From: Datisca glomerata
Taxonomy: Eukaryota > Streptophyta > Magnoliopsida > Cucurbitales > Datiscaceae
Length of the DNA: 64,000 bases
NCBI GenBank assembly: GCA_003255025.1
Contig: QANY01007306.1
Location: 2,032,707-2,096,706, forward strand
Direction of reading: 5' to 3'
Position numbers and translations under genes: made by a program. How positions within the stretch are numbered: position 1 is the stretch's first letter; each line of letters starts with the position of its first letter. Shown piece by piece: positions 23,042-35,263 of this stretch. A model generated the notes under the pieces. That model saw only the letters and a program-made list of their open reading frames with translations, was not told where the DNA came from and searched no databases.

Positions 23042-24394
23042 ATGGCAAAGATTCTGAAATTGAAAAATCCTTTTCCCAATCGTGGGTTTCTATCAAAGAA
23101 GAAGAAAAACGTCACCAATCCCTCCATTAACACCACCCAAACCCACGGATCGGAGGAAGTCAAAACCCAGTCCACTGAAAACCACAAGACCGTTCCCGAT
23201 CAACCAAGCTCATCAAACTCCATTGAAATCTCAACGTGGACTTCCCAACTTCATGCGTCGGCTGTTCATGGGTTTGACAATGAACTCAAGCTGCTTGTGA
23301 AAATGCTTCAAAGCGAAATAGAAGAAGGTATTGGGTTCAAGGCAATTGGGGTTGTTGGGGCTCGTGGGGTCGGAAAATCCACCCTTTGCAAATCACTTCT
23401 CGATAGACCAGAGGTGAAAAACTACGAGTTCTTCCCAAGAATTTGGGTTTCAATGTCAAGAGAGTTCATTGAAGACCCAGATCCTAAAATAGCACTTGTT
23501 AAGAGAATTTTGATTTGCCTTGGAGTTGAAAACAGCATCATTGATTCAATTCCCATCGGTGAAAAACTCAAAGGTTTGCTCTATGCTCTTTATCTCCAAC
23601 TAAGAGGCAAGAAGTTTCTAATTGTGCTTGATGATGCTAAGAAAGACACAGACAATTGGTATGAAAACTTGGATTCTTCATTACCTGACCACACCAAATT
23701 GGGTGAAAAACTTGCTTATGGGCTACCAAAAGGCTATGGTGGAAGAGTGATTGTTACAAGTAGATATGAGGAAGTGACTAAGAAGATGGTTGGTGACAAA
23801 AACTTGCGCCGCCTTCTTCCACTTACAGACCCAGAAAGCTGCTGGAAAATTTACGAGCAAGAATTTCGGAAAATTGAAAGTCCTTTAGATCCTCAAATTG
23901 AGAAAGATGAGAGTTTTTCGTTAGATGATGAAATTGAGAAGGATGAAAGTTCTTCCTTGCCTCATGAAATTGAGAAGGATGAAAGTTCTTCCTTACCTCA
24001 TGAAATTGAGAAGGATGAAAGTTCTTCCTTACCTCATGAAAGTGAGAAGAAAGAAAGTTCTTCTTCCTTAGATCCTGAAACTGAGAAAGAAGGAGGTTCT
24101 TCTTTAGATAATGAAAGTACGAAAAAGGGAGGTTCTTCAGATACAAGAATTATGAAATTGTTGAAGAAGGAAGTGTTACACAAGAGTGGTGGTCTTCCAT
24201 TGGCTGCAAAACTGATGGGGCAAATTCAAAAGGAAAAGGGAGGTCCTTTGAATCTGCCTGATGGGAAAGACTCAAAGGAGGAAGAGATACAGAAGGATGA
24301 TGATTTTCCATTAGCTGCAGACGAGAATGAAGAAATTAAGCTTCAGCAAAACCAAGGAGAAGCTGCCAATAGTGAAATTCAGGAAGAGAAGTGA
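23042..24394 (+). CDS. NB-ARC ATPase without LRR, disease-resistance-like
   Basis: A single uninterrupted frame of 450 residues, from MAKILKLKNPF to a TGA stop. The NB-ARC nucleotide-binding module of plant resistance proteins is clear: P-loop GARGVGKST (residues 106-114), RNBS-A-like FFPRIWVSMSREF (130-142), kinase-2 KKFLIVLDDA (190-199), RNBS-B GGRVIVTSRYEE (233-244) and GLPL as SGGLPLAAKLMG (382-393). There is no TIR, Rx-type coiled coil or LRR region, so it is much shorter than typical NLRs. Single-exon NB-ARC-only proteins of roughly 350 residues are known in Arabidopsis (At5g45440 and At5g45490 are the kind I have in mind). Here the space between RNBS-B and GLPL is enlarged by an acidic Ser/Glu repeat (residues about 283-366), and the C-terminus is also acidic and charged. 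The first Met has a basic N-terminus after it; no transit or signal peptide is obvious. It is probably a real gene; its role in immunity is inferred from family only. Confidence 0.85.
   Translation: MAKILKLKNPFPNRGFLSKKKKNVTNPSINTTQTHGSEEVKTQSTENHKTVPDQPSSSNSIEISTWTSQLHASAVHGFDNELKLLVKMLQSEIEEGIGFKAIGVVGARGVGKSTLCKSLLDRPEVKNYEFFPRIWVSMSREFIEDPDPKIALVKRILICLGVENSIIDSIPIGEKLKGLLYALYLQLRGKKFLIVLDDAKKDTDNWYENLDSSLPDHTKLGEKLAYGLPKGYGGRVIVTSRYEEVTKKMVGDKNLRRLLPLTDPESCWKIYEQEFRKIESPLDPQIEKDESFSLDDEIEKDESSSLPHEIEKDESSSLPHEIEKDESSSLPHESEKKESSSSLDPETEKEGGSSLDNESTKKGGSSDTRIMKLLKKEVLHKSGGLPLAAKLMGQIQKEKGGPLNLPDGKDSKEEEIQKDDDFPLAADENEEIKLQQNQGEAANSEIQEEK
23888..24140 (+). repeat. Coding minisatellite inside the NB-ARC gene
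   Basis: Three nearly identical 36-bp units at 23930-23965, 23966-24001 and 24002-24037, coding for EIEKDESSSLPH, flanked by more degenerate units. The 36-bp period keeps the frame. It sits just upstream of the GLPL motif and adds a highly charged loop of about 80 residues to the ATPase module. Confidence 0.95.
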
Positions 24395-26695
24395 TTAAGC
24401 AGGAGGCTGCCATTGATGTTGTTTTAAGCTTTATTCTTGTTGTTTTTTGCTTCAAAATTAATTTGTAATTCCTTTGGAAACCATATTTCTGTTCATTAAG
24501 TTAAATCGTTTAAGAAAAATCTCTCTTCTCTCTGGTAATTTTGTTTGGTTTTTAGTTTTATATTCTCAAGTTTTGCTGTCTTTTCATTCTCTATTAGTTT
24601 GTTCCAGGATCTGAAAATCTTTTGACTAAATGGAAAATTTATCTATCACTTTTTTTAGTTAAAAAGACTGAATAATTTGAAGGGTCATTCCTCCTTAAGT
24701 TTTCTTAAAGAAAATTCTCTCTCTCTCACTCCTCTCAATCTCTCACTAAAAATAGTAATTCATACTCATAAGATTAATACTATATTACTCATTGAACTTT
24801 CAATTATAGGCTCAATTGGACCTATGCGTCTTGTTTCCGTCCATTTTTCGGATTTTTACTGTCAAAGAAATTTGCGGAAATAAAGCACCAATGATCAATT
24901 TTGTCTATTTTAAAAGTTTAATGAGTAAGATCACTCATTTTCAAGTTTATCAGTGGAAAATGAATTTAAAAGAACAAAGTAAATCTAAATAATTCATCTA
25001 TTTTGGAATTTAGTTTTAATATTTTAAAAAAGATTATTAAAATTAATTTAAACCCCTCAACTTTCACTTAAAATCAAAGAAATACCTCAAATATAACACC
25101 AATTATATTTATCAACACACTCCCTCAACTTTTTTCAACGTTAATCAATTACACCTCGCTCATTTTGTGTTAAAAGCTGAATTCAAAAGCTTCTTTGAAT
25201 GAGTGAATGACAAAAATAATAAGATTGTTGCTGGCATTAAAATTTTTCTTCCTTAGAAAATGAAAGAAAATTTAAAAAAAATTAGTAGTCTTGTGCATGA
25301 ATTTTCACGTAGACAAATTTTGTTTATTTTGTTGAAATTAGCTTCTGCGTATACATTAATAGTTTTTAATTGTGAAATAATTCATATTCAAAATTGATAC
25401 ATAGTATTCTACTGGCATTTTATAAAAAGGAGTAAACGCCATTGAATTAATAAAAAGTTAAGTTCTTTTTATAAAATATTTAAAATGATGATTTTTAAGA
25501 AATAATAAAAAAATTAGCTTGCGACCTGTTAAGCATTATATATCAGATATTTTTATTAAAATATTTTTATCAAAATTATATTATAAATATTAAAAAATAA
25601 AAGAATATGATTCGTACTCATAAAATTTAAAATAAAAATCTTAAAGATATAATATTTTGAAGAGAAAGACAAATTTAAGAGACATGTTTTGATAATAATT
25701 GTTGAATTGGCTAAGATAATCATATATGGCTGTGATTGAAAGTCATGATTAATAAAGAAAGTTAGAAAGAGTGAAGGAGAGTATCCAAGGTTGTTTTTTT
25801 TGGTTTTGCCTGTGTAGACTCTTAAGCTAATCAAACGTCTAAACTAATCCATCGGTAAATTTTGACTAATATTCATTTGTGAAACACAATCCACTAAAAT
25901 TCTCAAGGCAAAATTACTTTATTAATCTTGATTATCAAAGAACGTTATAATAATAAAAAATTTATAGTAATAAATCTTAAAAATTTCAAGATGAATCATA
26001 AAAATCTTTTAAATTATTCTGAAAATTTTCAAGATTGATTTTAAAATCTTTTACACTAATATTTCAGATCCATCTTTAAAATTAGTCTTCAAGATGATAT
26101 GGAAGACGGAGCTGCATGTGACCAGGATTATGTGTCCCCTGACTTTTTAACTAACACTTATTTTTATGCTTAAAATATTATATATTTATATTATACATGG
26201 AATTACTTTAGTACCCTCTCACCTTTAAAATTTGTTAACTAATTTGAGTTAAAATGGTAATTTCCCCTAAACCTATACCCTAGCTACTCTTTTTCTTTTG
26301 TCTTTCCCATCAATTTGTCAGCCGTCTATCGTTTTTCTTTCCCATTTATTGTCAATTTGTCTTTTCTCTCATCTATTTAGTTGCAGCAGTAAAACTCTCC
26401 CAACGTAAAACTCTCTCTGCATCTATTGTGTTATATTATTTACTTTTTTTTTTATTAATTACATGTTTGTTTTTTATTTTGTTTATTGTATTTGTTATAA
26501 TTTATATGCAAAAAGAAAATAATAAAATTTTGATAATATCAACAATTACTTATGAGTTAAAATAATAAGAGAATATAATTCAAACCTACAGACTTCATAT
26601 TTAATTAGTCAAATTAACCACTTTACTCTTATCAGAGGTTAGATTGGTAACCAAAACTCCATTAGAGCACCTATAGTTTCATATCTTCTCATTCA
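24395..26695. other. 3' flank of the NB-ARC gene and AT-rich intergenic DNA
   Basis: T-rich 3' UTR-like sequence follows the stop for about 150 bp. The rest is AT-rich with no supported gene. Open frames at 24677-24883 (plus) and 25834-25556 (minus) are low-complexity Leu/Ile/Phe-rich and unconvincing. Confidence 0.45.
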
Positions 26696-27141
26696 TCAAA
26701 ATAACACAATATGTTCAAAAATTATTTGGGTAAGCTTCATCTCTCTTTTTCTACTTGAAATTGAAACTTACTTTATTTGTGTTTTGTCAGTATCTCTATC
26801 TCACATATTCTATCTATTGTGCAAGAGAGATGATTTTTTGTGTTTAGACGTTTTATGTATATAGACTTAATTTAATGATAGTTATCCCTAAACAAATTGA
26901 GCTTTAATAAAGGCAAATAAAATGAGTAAGCTTCTAAAAAAAATTACATGAAAGTAGATATCTTTATGATATTCAATCTTCATGCTTTATAAGCTCGTAT
27001 GAAAATAAATATTTTCATGACTTCAATTAGAATGTCTTGTGATAATTTTTTCAATTATCTCTGTAAACTTGATTAAATTCATTAGCAACGTCAATATTTT
27101 GTTATGATCAAAATTTATCTCATAAAGATATAAGGCTAACA
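26696..27141 (-). repeat. Truncated 3' LTR of the copia element
   Basis: Aligns with 32817-33255 from AATA(A/T)CACAATATG-like text through to GCTAACA. The remaining roughly 820 bp of LTR, including the part with the TATA box, are missing on this side. Confidence 0.85.
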
Positions 27142-27344
27142 ATCTCCCCTTTTTATGATGACAAACCACTGAGTTATCATAAAAAAGAATAAACCAATAA
27201 TTATATGCTTATCCATCAAGATAAAAACATAACTATTAAGTACAATCTATTTTCTCACCCTTTGTTATCATAAAAAAGAATAAACCAATAATAATGAGAA
27301 AAAATATTGTTATCTTGACATGGTAAGTAAAAAAAATTAACTAA

Positions 27345-30300
27345 TATCTAAAATTTTCAAGGCAAACATATTTTTACAAAAAGTTTCAACATTTAATGAT
27401 TTTGTGAAAATATATGCAAGTTGATTTGTAGTGGTTACAAACTCTAGTGAAATATCTCATTTTTGCACATGATCTCGAATAAAATAATGTCTAAGATCTA
27501 TACACTTAGTACGAGAAGGAAAAGTATGATTTTTGGATACATTAATTGCGCTAGTGTTATCACATTTGATAGAGACATTTTCAAAAACTAAACCAAAATC
27601 TTTTAGAATTTGCTTCATCCATAAAATTTGAGCACAACAGTTACCGGCAGAAATATATTCAGCTTCAGCGGTACTAAATTTTGTTTTTTGCTAAAGTAAG
27701 AAATAAGTGAGTGTCCTAAAAATGGGCATGTACCACTCGTAATTTTTCTATCAGTTAAGCTTCCAGCAAAATCTGAATCAGAATACCTAATTAAATCAAC
27801 ATTTTGGATACCAAAGGCCAAATTTAGTTGTTTCAAGTAAATACTTAAAAATTCTTTTAATAGCTTGTAAATGTGATTCTTTGGGACAAGTTTGAAAACG
27901 AGCACATAAACATACACTAAACATGATATCGGGTCTACTAGCAGTTAAGTAAAGTAGAGATCCAACCATATCTCGATATTTCTTTATATCAACGCTTTTA
28001 CCTTTCTTATCTTTTTCTAGCTTTGTCGTGATACTCATAGAAGCATTACTGGTTTTCACATTTTCTATACCAAACTTCTTGAACAAGTCTTTAGTGTATT
28101 TTTCTTGGTTTATAAAGATCTCATCCTTCATTTGCTTAATTTGTAATCCAAGGAAGAAGTTCAACTCTCCCATCATGCTCATTTCAAGCTCCTTGCTCAT
28201 AGAGCTTGCAAAATTCTTACAGAAAGATTTGTTAGTGGCACAAAAAATTATATCATCTACATATATTTGGATAATTAAAATATCATTGCCTTTTGATTTT
28301 ATGCAAAGGGTGTTATCTATTTTACCTATATTAAATCCATCATCAATAATAAATTTACTTAGCCTTTCGTACCAAGCTCTAGGAGCTTGTTTTAGTTCAT
28401 AGAGAACCTTTTTAATTTCATACACGTGATTTGAAAAATTCAAACTTTGAAAACTGGGAGGTTGTTCTACATAAACTTCCTCCATGATGTATCCATTTAA
28501 AAATGCACTCTTGACATCCATTGGATATAAAACCAAATCTGTGAAACATGCAAATGCTAATAGCATTCTTATTGGCTCAAGTCTAGCAACGGGAATGAAA
28601 ATTTCATCATAATCTATACCTTTTTCTTGATTATATCATTGTGCCACTGATCTAGCTTTATTTCTAGTAACAATACCATTTTCATCTACCTTATTTCTAA
28701 ACACCCACTTAGTACCAATTACTGAGTGCTTAGAGGGTCTAGACATAAGTTCTCATACATTACTTCTTTCAAATTGATTAAGTTCTTCTTGCATAGCAAC
28801 TATCTAATATTCATCTTTTTCAGCCTCTATATATGATTTAGGTTCAAGTTAAGAAATAAAAGTAACGTTACCAATACTATGAAGTGTAGAGCGGGTCTTT
28901 ACCCCTTTTGATATGTCTTCCACTAAGAGCTCATTCGGATGATCTCTTACAAATTTCCATTCTTTTAGAAGTTGGTTGCAATCTTGTACTTTGACATTTT
29001 CTTGAGGAGAGTGACTTGATCCTTCATTAGTATTGATGTTAACACCTACTACATTTCTTATAATTTCATCATCTTGATCATAAAAGACGTTAGAGGGAAT
29101 AGATTCATCAAAGACGGCATGTATGGATTCTTCCACAACTAATGTTCTTCCATTATAAACTCTATATGTTTTTGCTAGATGTGAAATATCTTAAAAAGAT
29201 TCTTAAGTCAGTTTTAGAATCGAACTTACTAAGGTTATCCTTATTATTTAAAATAAAGCATTTACACCCAAAAACTTTAAAATAACTAATATTAAGAATT
29301 TTGTTTTTCCAAAGTTCATAAGGGGTTTTGTTTAAAATAGGTCTAAGTAAAACATGATTCGTAATGTAGCAAGATGTATTAACGGTTTCGGCTAAAAAAT
29401 ACTTAGGTAAGCTATTCTCATTTATCATTGTTCTTGCCATTTCTTGTAGGGACCGATTTTTCCTCTCAACAACACCATTTTGTTGTGGAGTTCTAGGAGT
29501 AGAAAACTCATGTAAAAAATTATTTTCATCGCAAAAAATTTCAAAGTTTCTATTTTCAAATTCTCCATCATGATCACTTCTAATTTTTAAAATTGTAAAA
29601 CTTTTTCCATTTTGAACTAGTTTGTAAAACTTTGTAAATGCTTTAAAAGTTTCTTCCTTATTTTTTAGAAATAAAATCCAAGTATAACTTGAAAAATCAT
29701 CAACTATGACAATGCATAGTGTTTACCCCCTAGACTTGTAATTTTTTAAGGGCCAAACAGGTTCGTGTATAGTAATTGTAATGGTTTAGTAGTTGACATC
29801 ATATGTTTCCATTTGAAAGAGCTCTTAATTTGTTTACCCATTTGGCATGCATCACAAATTTTGTCTTTCACAAAATTTATTTGTGAAAGACTTTTTACTA
29901 AATAACTTTTTGGTAGTTTTGAACATAAATCCATGCTAGCATGCTCAAGTCTTCTATGTCATAGCCAACTATCATTGTCAAAAACTAGAAAACATTTTTC
30001 ATTATAATTTTGAAAATCACTTAGATTAATAGTGTAGACATTTTGGTCATTTTGTCCAACAAATAATTTTTTTGACACTTTATCTATAATTAGACAAAAA
30101 TCCTTTTCAAAAATTACTCTATAGTTTTTATCACAAAGTTGACTTGTCCTAAGTAAATTATGTTTTAGACCATCTACAAGTAGAATTTTATCTATAGCAT
30201 GAGAAGAGTCATTACTTACACAGCCAATACCAATGATTTTTTCTTTCTTATCATCTCCAAATGTGACATGTCATTTCTTTCGACAAATTTGAATAAGTTT

Positions 30301-30525
30301 TGATTTATCACCGGTCATATGTCTCGAGCATCCACTATCAAGATACCACTTATCTTTCTTCTTCAATGGTGCCTGTAACATAAAAAATAAAAAGTTGACT
30401 TTTGGTACCCCAAATCTTTTTGGGTCTTTGAGGGTTAGTATTGTAGAGAATCCATTCATTTTTTTCATGAAAAATAAATTTCTTTTTATGAAAGCATGAA
30501 TAAATTTTATGACCTTGAACCTCAC
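27345..30525 (-). pseudogene. copia pol: protease, integrase, reverse transcriptase, RNase H (broken)
   Basis: Order along the minus strand: protease with WYLDSGCSRHMTGD (about 30350); GAG-pre-integrase with HHCC-type CDACQMGKQIKSSF (29934-29746); integrase core remnant with MARTMINENSLPKYF and YITNHVLLRPILNKTPYELW (29440-29162); linker region (29136-28849); reverse transcriptase with SAFLNGYIMEEVYVEQPP, then ELKQAPRAWYERL and the catalytic YVDDIIF (28566-27796); RNase H with YSDSDFAGSLTDRK (27917-27615), where the frame shifts before the STAEAEYISAGNCCAQILWM segment. Multiple stops and frameshifts between blocks mean no intact polyprotein. Confidence 0.9.
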
Positions 30526-31613
30526 AATAGTAACAAATGATAGAAGGATATTGTGTTGATTTTATAAAAATATTTTTGTGATATTTTTGGTTTTGAAAAG
30601 GTTGATATTCTAATCCCCTTTTATCGGAAGCATTCCTTTGCTTACCAAGAAGTTTGTCAAGATTATTTCTTCCATTTGTAAATTTAAAAATGGTTGAATT
30701 TAAATCATTTTCTTTATTTTGGTTTTGAACAAGGTCTCGATGTAAAACATGTAAGGTTACTTTGATTTTCAAATTCTTATTTTTCAAAGACTCATTTTCT
30801 TCTTGAAGTTTTGAAAGACCATTTTTCAAAATTTTGTTCTTCAAGCAAAGTTTTTCAAACTCATTATAAAGCTCTTCAAAAGCATTTTCAAGTTATTTAT
30901 AACTAGGTTTATAAAGTTAGCTTAGAAGAACTTACCTTATCTTCTAGCGCCATGAAACACATGTTTGCAACTTCTTCTTCTTCGCCTTCGGAGTCACAAT
31001 CATCAGTCACATCCCAAGTTCCCTTGAACGCTTTTCTTTTGAAATTATTTTGGGCATTACTTAGATTTGGACAATCGACTTTTGTGTGTCAGGGATTTTT
31101 ACACTTATAGCGCGTGAGTATGTCACGAGGTATCTTCTTATCATCTTTTCTTAGAGCATTTTTTTCTTCTATTTAAGAATTTCTTGAATCGCCTAGTGAA
31201 CAAGGCTATGTCATCTTCCTCATCATATTCATCATTCTCACTATCAGATTGTTCAAGTGTTGATTTAATGCAATGTTCTTCTTCGTCATTTTCATTTAGC
31301 CTCATTTCATGCGTCATCTATAAGCCAATAAGTTCTTTAAGAGGAAGTGTGTTGAGATCTTTGATTTTTTGGATGACGGTCACCTTAGCCTCCCAATTCT
31401 TTAGTAGACACCTAAAAATTTTCTCACCATCTCAACATTAGAATAAGCCTTACCCAGAGGAGATTTCAAGCCATTAATAATATCAGTGAAACGAGTAAAC
31501 ATATCACGTACGGATTCATCATGCTTCATTTTAAATAATTTATAACTATGAACAACCATGCTAATTTTGGATTCTTTAACTTGATTTGTACTTTCGTGTG
31601 TGACTTCTAACAT
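30350..31613 (-). pseudogene. copia gag with CCHC zinc knuckle (broken)
   Basis: Upstream block 31613-31401 contains LEVTHESTNQVKESKI and MFTRFTDIINGLKSP, typical of plant copia gag (UBN2-type). The downstream block 30844-30350 carries a Lys/Asn-rich region and the nucleic-acid-binding knuckle CYYCEVQGHKIYSC (CX2CX4HX4C). The two are separated by about 550 bp with frame breaks. The frame then runs into the protease. Confidence 0.85.
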
Positions 31614-31980
31614 GTGCCATATAGATTTAGCGGATTCACATGTAGAAATTCTATTAAATTTTTATCAAGAGTACAAAATAAACATTCATAGCCTTAGCAT
31701 TTAAAGAAATTTTCTTTTTATCATCATCATTCCATTCACTACTTGATTTTGACAATATTTTTACCATCCACAGTTTTGAATGGAATGTGAGCACCATTTT
31801 CATCAACATTTCATAAGTCATAGTCAATCAATTGAATATGAATTCTCATTCTCATTTTCCAATAAGTATAATTATTACCATTGAAAAATGGAGGTCTAGT
31901 AGTAGATTGGCCTTCAATGAAAGAACCACTCATGGATGCCATAACTCAAGACGATTAAGTCTTATGTATAGAGTACTAAG

Positions 31981-31993
31981 CCCTGATACCAAT
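31981..31993 (-). promoter_or_regulatory. Primer-binding site of the copia element
   Basis: Minus strand ATTGGTATCAGGG, complementary to initiator tRNA-Met with few mismatches, immediately next to the LTR edge at 31994. Confidence 0.85.
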
Positions 31994-33255
31994 TGTAAGA
32001 TCAATATGGCAACCCCAGAGGGGGGTGAATTGGGTGATCGTGTTCAAATTAAAAACTTTTTACACTCAAATGGAAAATGAATGTTCAAGAATGAACTTTA
32101 ATGATCCATGAGTTTAACTCTTGAAAAGATAAATAAGTAATAGATAAAAGTGTTGAAGTAAATAATGCATACGATATATAAATGTGGAAATATAAAGCAA
32201 GCGAATAAAATAATTACGAAAACTTAAAGTGCGGAAATTAAATTACAAAAATTAAGTGCGAGAAATTGTAGTGTGAAAAATAAATAGCACAATATAAAAA
32301 GAGAAAAAGGAGAAGAATATATGCACACGATATTTTACGTGGTTCGAGAAATCCTATCCCTACGTCCATGCTCCAAGGCTCCCCATTGGAGATTTTTAAT
32401 CTCACGATCTTTTTAAGGGTGAAGACCAAACCTTACAAACCCAATTGACTTTATGGGTGTGAACTAAACCTCACAAGGCTATGTGCTTTCGAGATTAAGT
32501 GATCCCTTTGAATAACTCTCCCAAAATAGTAATCTCCAATTTAAGATCACAAAAAAATAATCTTGCTCACTCAAGAAATTACAAGTATAAAACTTAAAAT
32601 ATTAAGAGAGGTTTAAGAGGGTATTGAGAGAGTTTTAAGAGCAAGTCTCTTGGTTATGAATAGAAATGAAGTGTATTTATAGAGGAGATGGAGGTTAAGG
32701 TTTAGGAGGGAAAATTTCAAATTTTGAATACAGACAAAGAAAATGACGCTCCATCTTTAATAAGAATGACAAAATATCCTTGACCAAAAAATTAAGGAAA
32801 ACTCTTACCCAAAATAATACAATATGGTCAAAAATTATTTGGGTAAGCTCCATCTCTCTTTATATACTTGAAATTAAAACTTACTTTGTTTGTGTTTTGT
32901 CATTATCTCCATCTTATGTATTTTGTCTATTGTACAAGAGAGATATGATTTTTGGTGTTTAAGCTTTTTATGGATGTAGACTTAATTTAAGGATTAGTAA
33001 CCCTAAATAAATTGAGTTTTAATAAATGCAAATAAAATGAGTAAGCTCCTAATAAAAAATACATAAAAGTAGATATCTTCATGATCTCCAATCTTCATTC
33101 TTTATGAGCTCATATGAAAATAAATATTTTCATGATCTTCAATTGGAATGTCTTGTGGTATTTTTCCAATGACCTCTGCAAACTTGATTAAATTTATTAG
33201 CAACATCAATTTTTATTCTCATCAAAAGTTATCTCATAGAGATATAGAGCTAACA
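31994..33255 (-). repeat. 5' LTR of the copia element, with TATA box
   Basis: On the minus strand it starts TGTTAGCT and ends GATCTTACA (1262 bp), with the proper TG...CA ends. A promoter-like CTATAAATA lies at 32682-32674 on the minus strand. The stretch containing CGTGGTTCGAGAAATCC (reverse-complement phrasing of 32338 onward) is conserved in related LTRs. Confidence 0.85.
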
Positions 33256-33906
33256 CGGAAAACGACAAAGAAAAAATCACCTAGCCGACTACACCCTCCG
33301 TCGCCAATAAAAATCATCTTAGTCGCCAGAGGTGAAGGAAAAGGCTATGACCACCCCTTATTTCACTTCAATCTACATGAGGTGTGGGATTTTCATATTT
33401 AAAATTGCCATGGAAATCGATGGAAATGAAGCCCATTCGTTACCGAATATGAGAACTCAGATCTACAACGATCAATGCATTTTCAGACTCCAAAACACCC
33501 ATAAAAAGGTTCATACGAGGATTTCCATCAATTTAAATCCATTTCCAGTAAAACAGGCTCCCCAGAGACGCCATCACTGGCGGCAAACCTTCCATCCTTA
33601 CTCGTTTTCAGTTTCGTGGGTTAACCTACCCGGAAGGAAGCCTCAGCCCGTGTCTTATTAAAACAGCCCAGCGCATGCGACCCAGAAGGAAAGAGCGACC
33701 CGTGAACCATGCCAAACCCGTCCATAACTCACAACCCGTGTCCAATGCAACCCGCGAAAAGACCCGCATCATGATCCCCACCCGGGCTCGACCCGCGTTT
33801 GGCCAACTCCTCGACCCTCAGCCTATGGGCCAAGCAACCTTTGGGCCTGCTATGATCTTCATAATTTGGCAGATTTAATCCATAAACTTGCGAAGCCCTC
33901 ATGGAT
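33256..33906. other. Flank between two elements; CCCG-rich patch
   Basis: Just right of the copia LTR. From about 33660 to 33840 it is GC-rich with many ACCCG/CCCGC words, unlike its neighbours. Overlapping plus-strand frames at 33332-33661 and 33675-33878 have no recognisable domain. It may be a UTR or repeat remnant. Confidence 0.35.
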
Positions 33907-35263
33907 TATCTTATGCAAATAAATGGAGGACATCGAATTACAAGCTAAGTATTTATTTTTAAATTATTGCTTTGCCTCTAAATACATATATTATCCATTT
34001 AATTGCATGAGTATATCGTACAATGTCTTGCGAAAAATATTTACACAATAGTTCAAGTATATTAAATTAGTAAAAATTAATTCTACACTAATTGTGTAAG
34101 GATAATTAGCTCTCCGTGTTAAAATTTATCATGCTTTGATGTAATTACGTTTACAATGTTTAGGTAATTTGTTTTGATAAAATTCATAATTTGACCTATT
34201 ATGCATAACATGAAATTATCAACGTTGTGACCAGTATTCAAACTGATTTAATGAATGTATTGTATGAGGAATGAATTTTTGAATTTTCAATTTAAGGTTT
34301 TCTAAAGCTATAAACAATAAATAACTAAAAAATCCATTAACGGTTGATGAACAGAAAATATAAACTTTGATATGTGTACTTATGGAGACTAGCACTTTCC
34401 TATTCTATATGAAAAAGTGCAGGAAAATAAATAATGAACAACCGACAAAAATGGAGACGTCCTGACCACGAGAACGGAGATGTCATGATGATGTAAATGA
34501 AAATGTCATGACGACAGAAATGGAAAAGGCATGGCGACGAGAACGGGAAACATTGAGAACGGGAGACGTTGGGGCAACGGGAATGGAAACATTGAGAATG
34601 GGAAACGTTGGGGCACTAGGAACGTAAACATTGAGAAAGGGAAACGTTGTGGTGACAGAAATGAAAATGTTATGGCAACAAGAACGAAAATGTTAAGAGC
34701 GAGAGACGTTGTGGCAATGGGAACAGAAATGTTGAGAACATGAAACATTGTGGAAACGAGAATGGAAATGTTGAGAACGGGTAACATCGTGGCAACGGGA
34801 ACGAAAACATTGAGAACGAAAAACATTATGGCGACGAGAACAAAACGTTGTGGCAACGGGAATGGAAACGTTGAGAGCGGGAGACATCGTGGCAAAGGGA
34901 ACAAGAATCGTTGAGAATGCGAAATGTTGTGGCAACGAGAATGGGAAACAAATTGGAAGCCAAAATGGAAACGAAATGGCAACGAAACCGAAAGTGAAAA
35001 GGGAAAATAAGAGATGAACGAGCAATGAACGTAAATGATGACTCACAGAGTAATTTCACAAACCGAAACCAAGAATGAATGTGCATGAAGGGAAAGTGGA
35101 AAAATGAACAACGAGGAGCGACCAACGAAATTAAGAACTTACAAATGACATTTACAAAAATACATTAAACTCAAAGCTAAGATGGTCTTTAACGTACAAC
35201 CCATTACACATCAATCAGGTTCAACTTTTAAACTGCCTTGAATGAAAATGTTCTACATAGACA
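33907..35263 (-). mobile_element. LTR-like unit with internal minisatellite (copy 2, inverted)
   Basis: Reverse-complement homologue of 4633-5915, read on the minus strand from TGTCTATG (35263) to CATAAGATA (33907). It holds the same minisatellite (about 34530-34950) and the same flanking unique blocks. It is more diverged and about 75 bp longer than copy 1. The minus-strand open frames at 34982-34506 and 35125-34826 are minisatellite by-products. Confidence 0.6.

Larger units (their letters stand above)
26696..33255 (-). mobile_element. Ty1/copia retrotransposon (Sirevirus-like), decayed
   Basis: All landmarks read on the minus strand: 5' LTR 33255-31994, primer site ATTGGTATCAGGG just inside it, gag with a CCHC knuckle, protease, integrase, reverse transcriptase and RNase H in copia order, a polypurine tract AAAAAGGGGAGAT at 27154-27142, then the 3' LTR, which starts TGTTAGCC at 27141. 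The 3' LTR is truncated: only 446 bp are present, against 1262 bp in the 5' LTR. The domain phrases (WYLDSGCSRHMTGD, YVDDIIF, zinc knuckle spacing) resemble Sirevirus-type copia elements. The two LTRs differ by many substitutions and indels, and the frames are broken, so it is an old insertion. No target duplication can be read because one end is lost. Confidence 0.9.

Noticed and set aside
23823..24146. 107-codon minus-strand frame
   Set aside because: Antisense of the coding minisatellite in the NB-ARC gene.
28028..28402. 124-codon plus-strand frame
   Set aside because: Antisense of the copia reverse transcriptase, which has the YVDD catalytic motif on the other strand.
34506..35125. Overlapping minus-strand frames of up to 158 codons
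   Set aside because: Same minisatellite, inverted copy; several overlapping frames are open together, as expected for a repeat.
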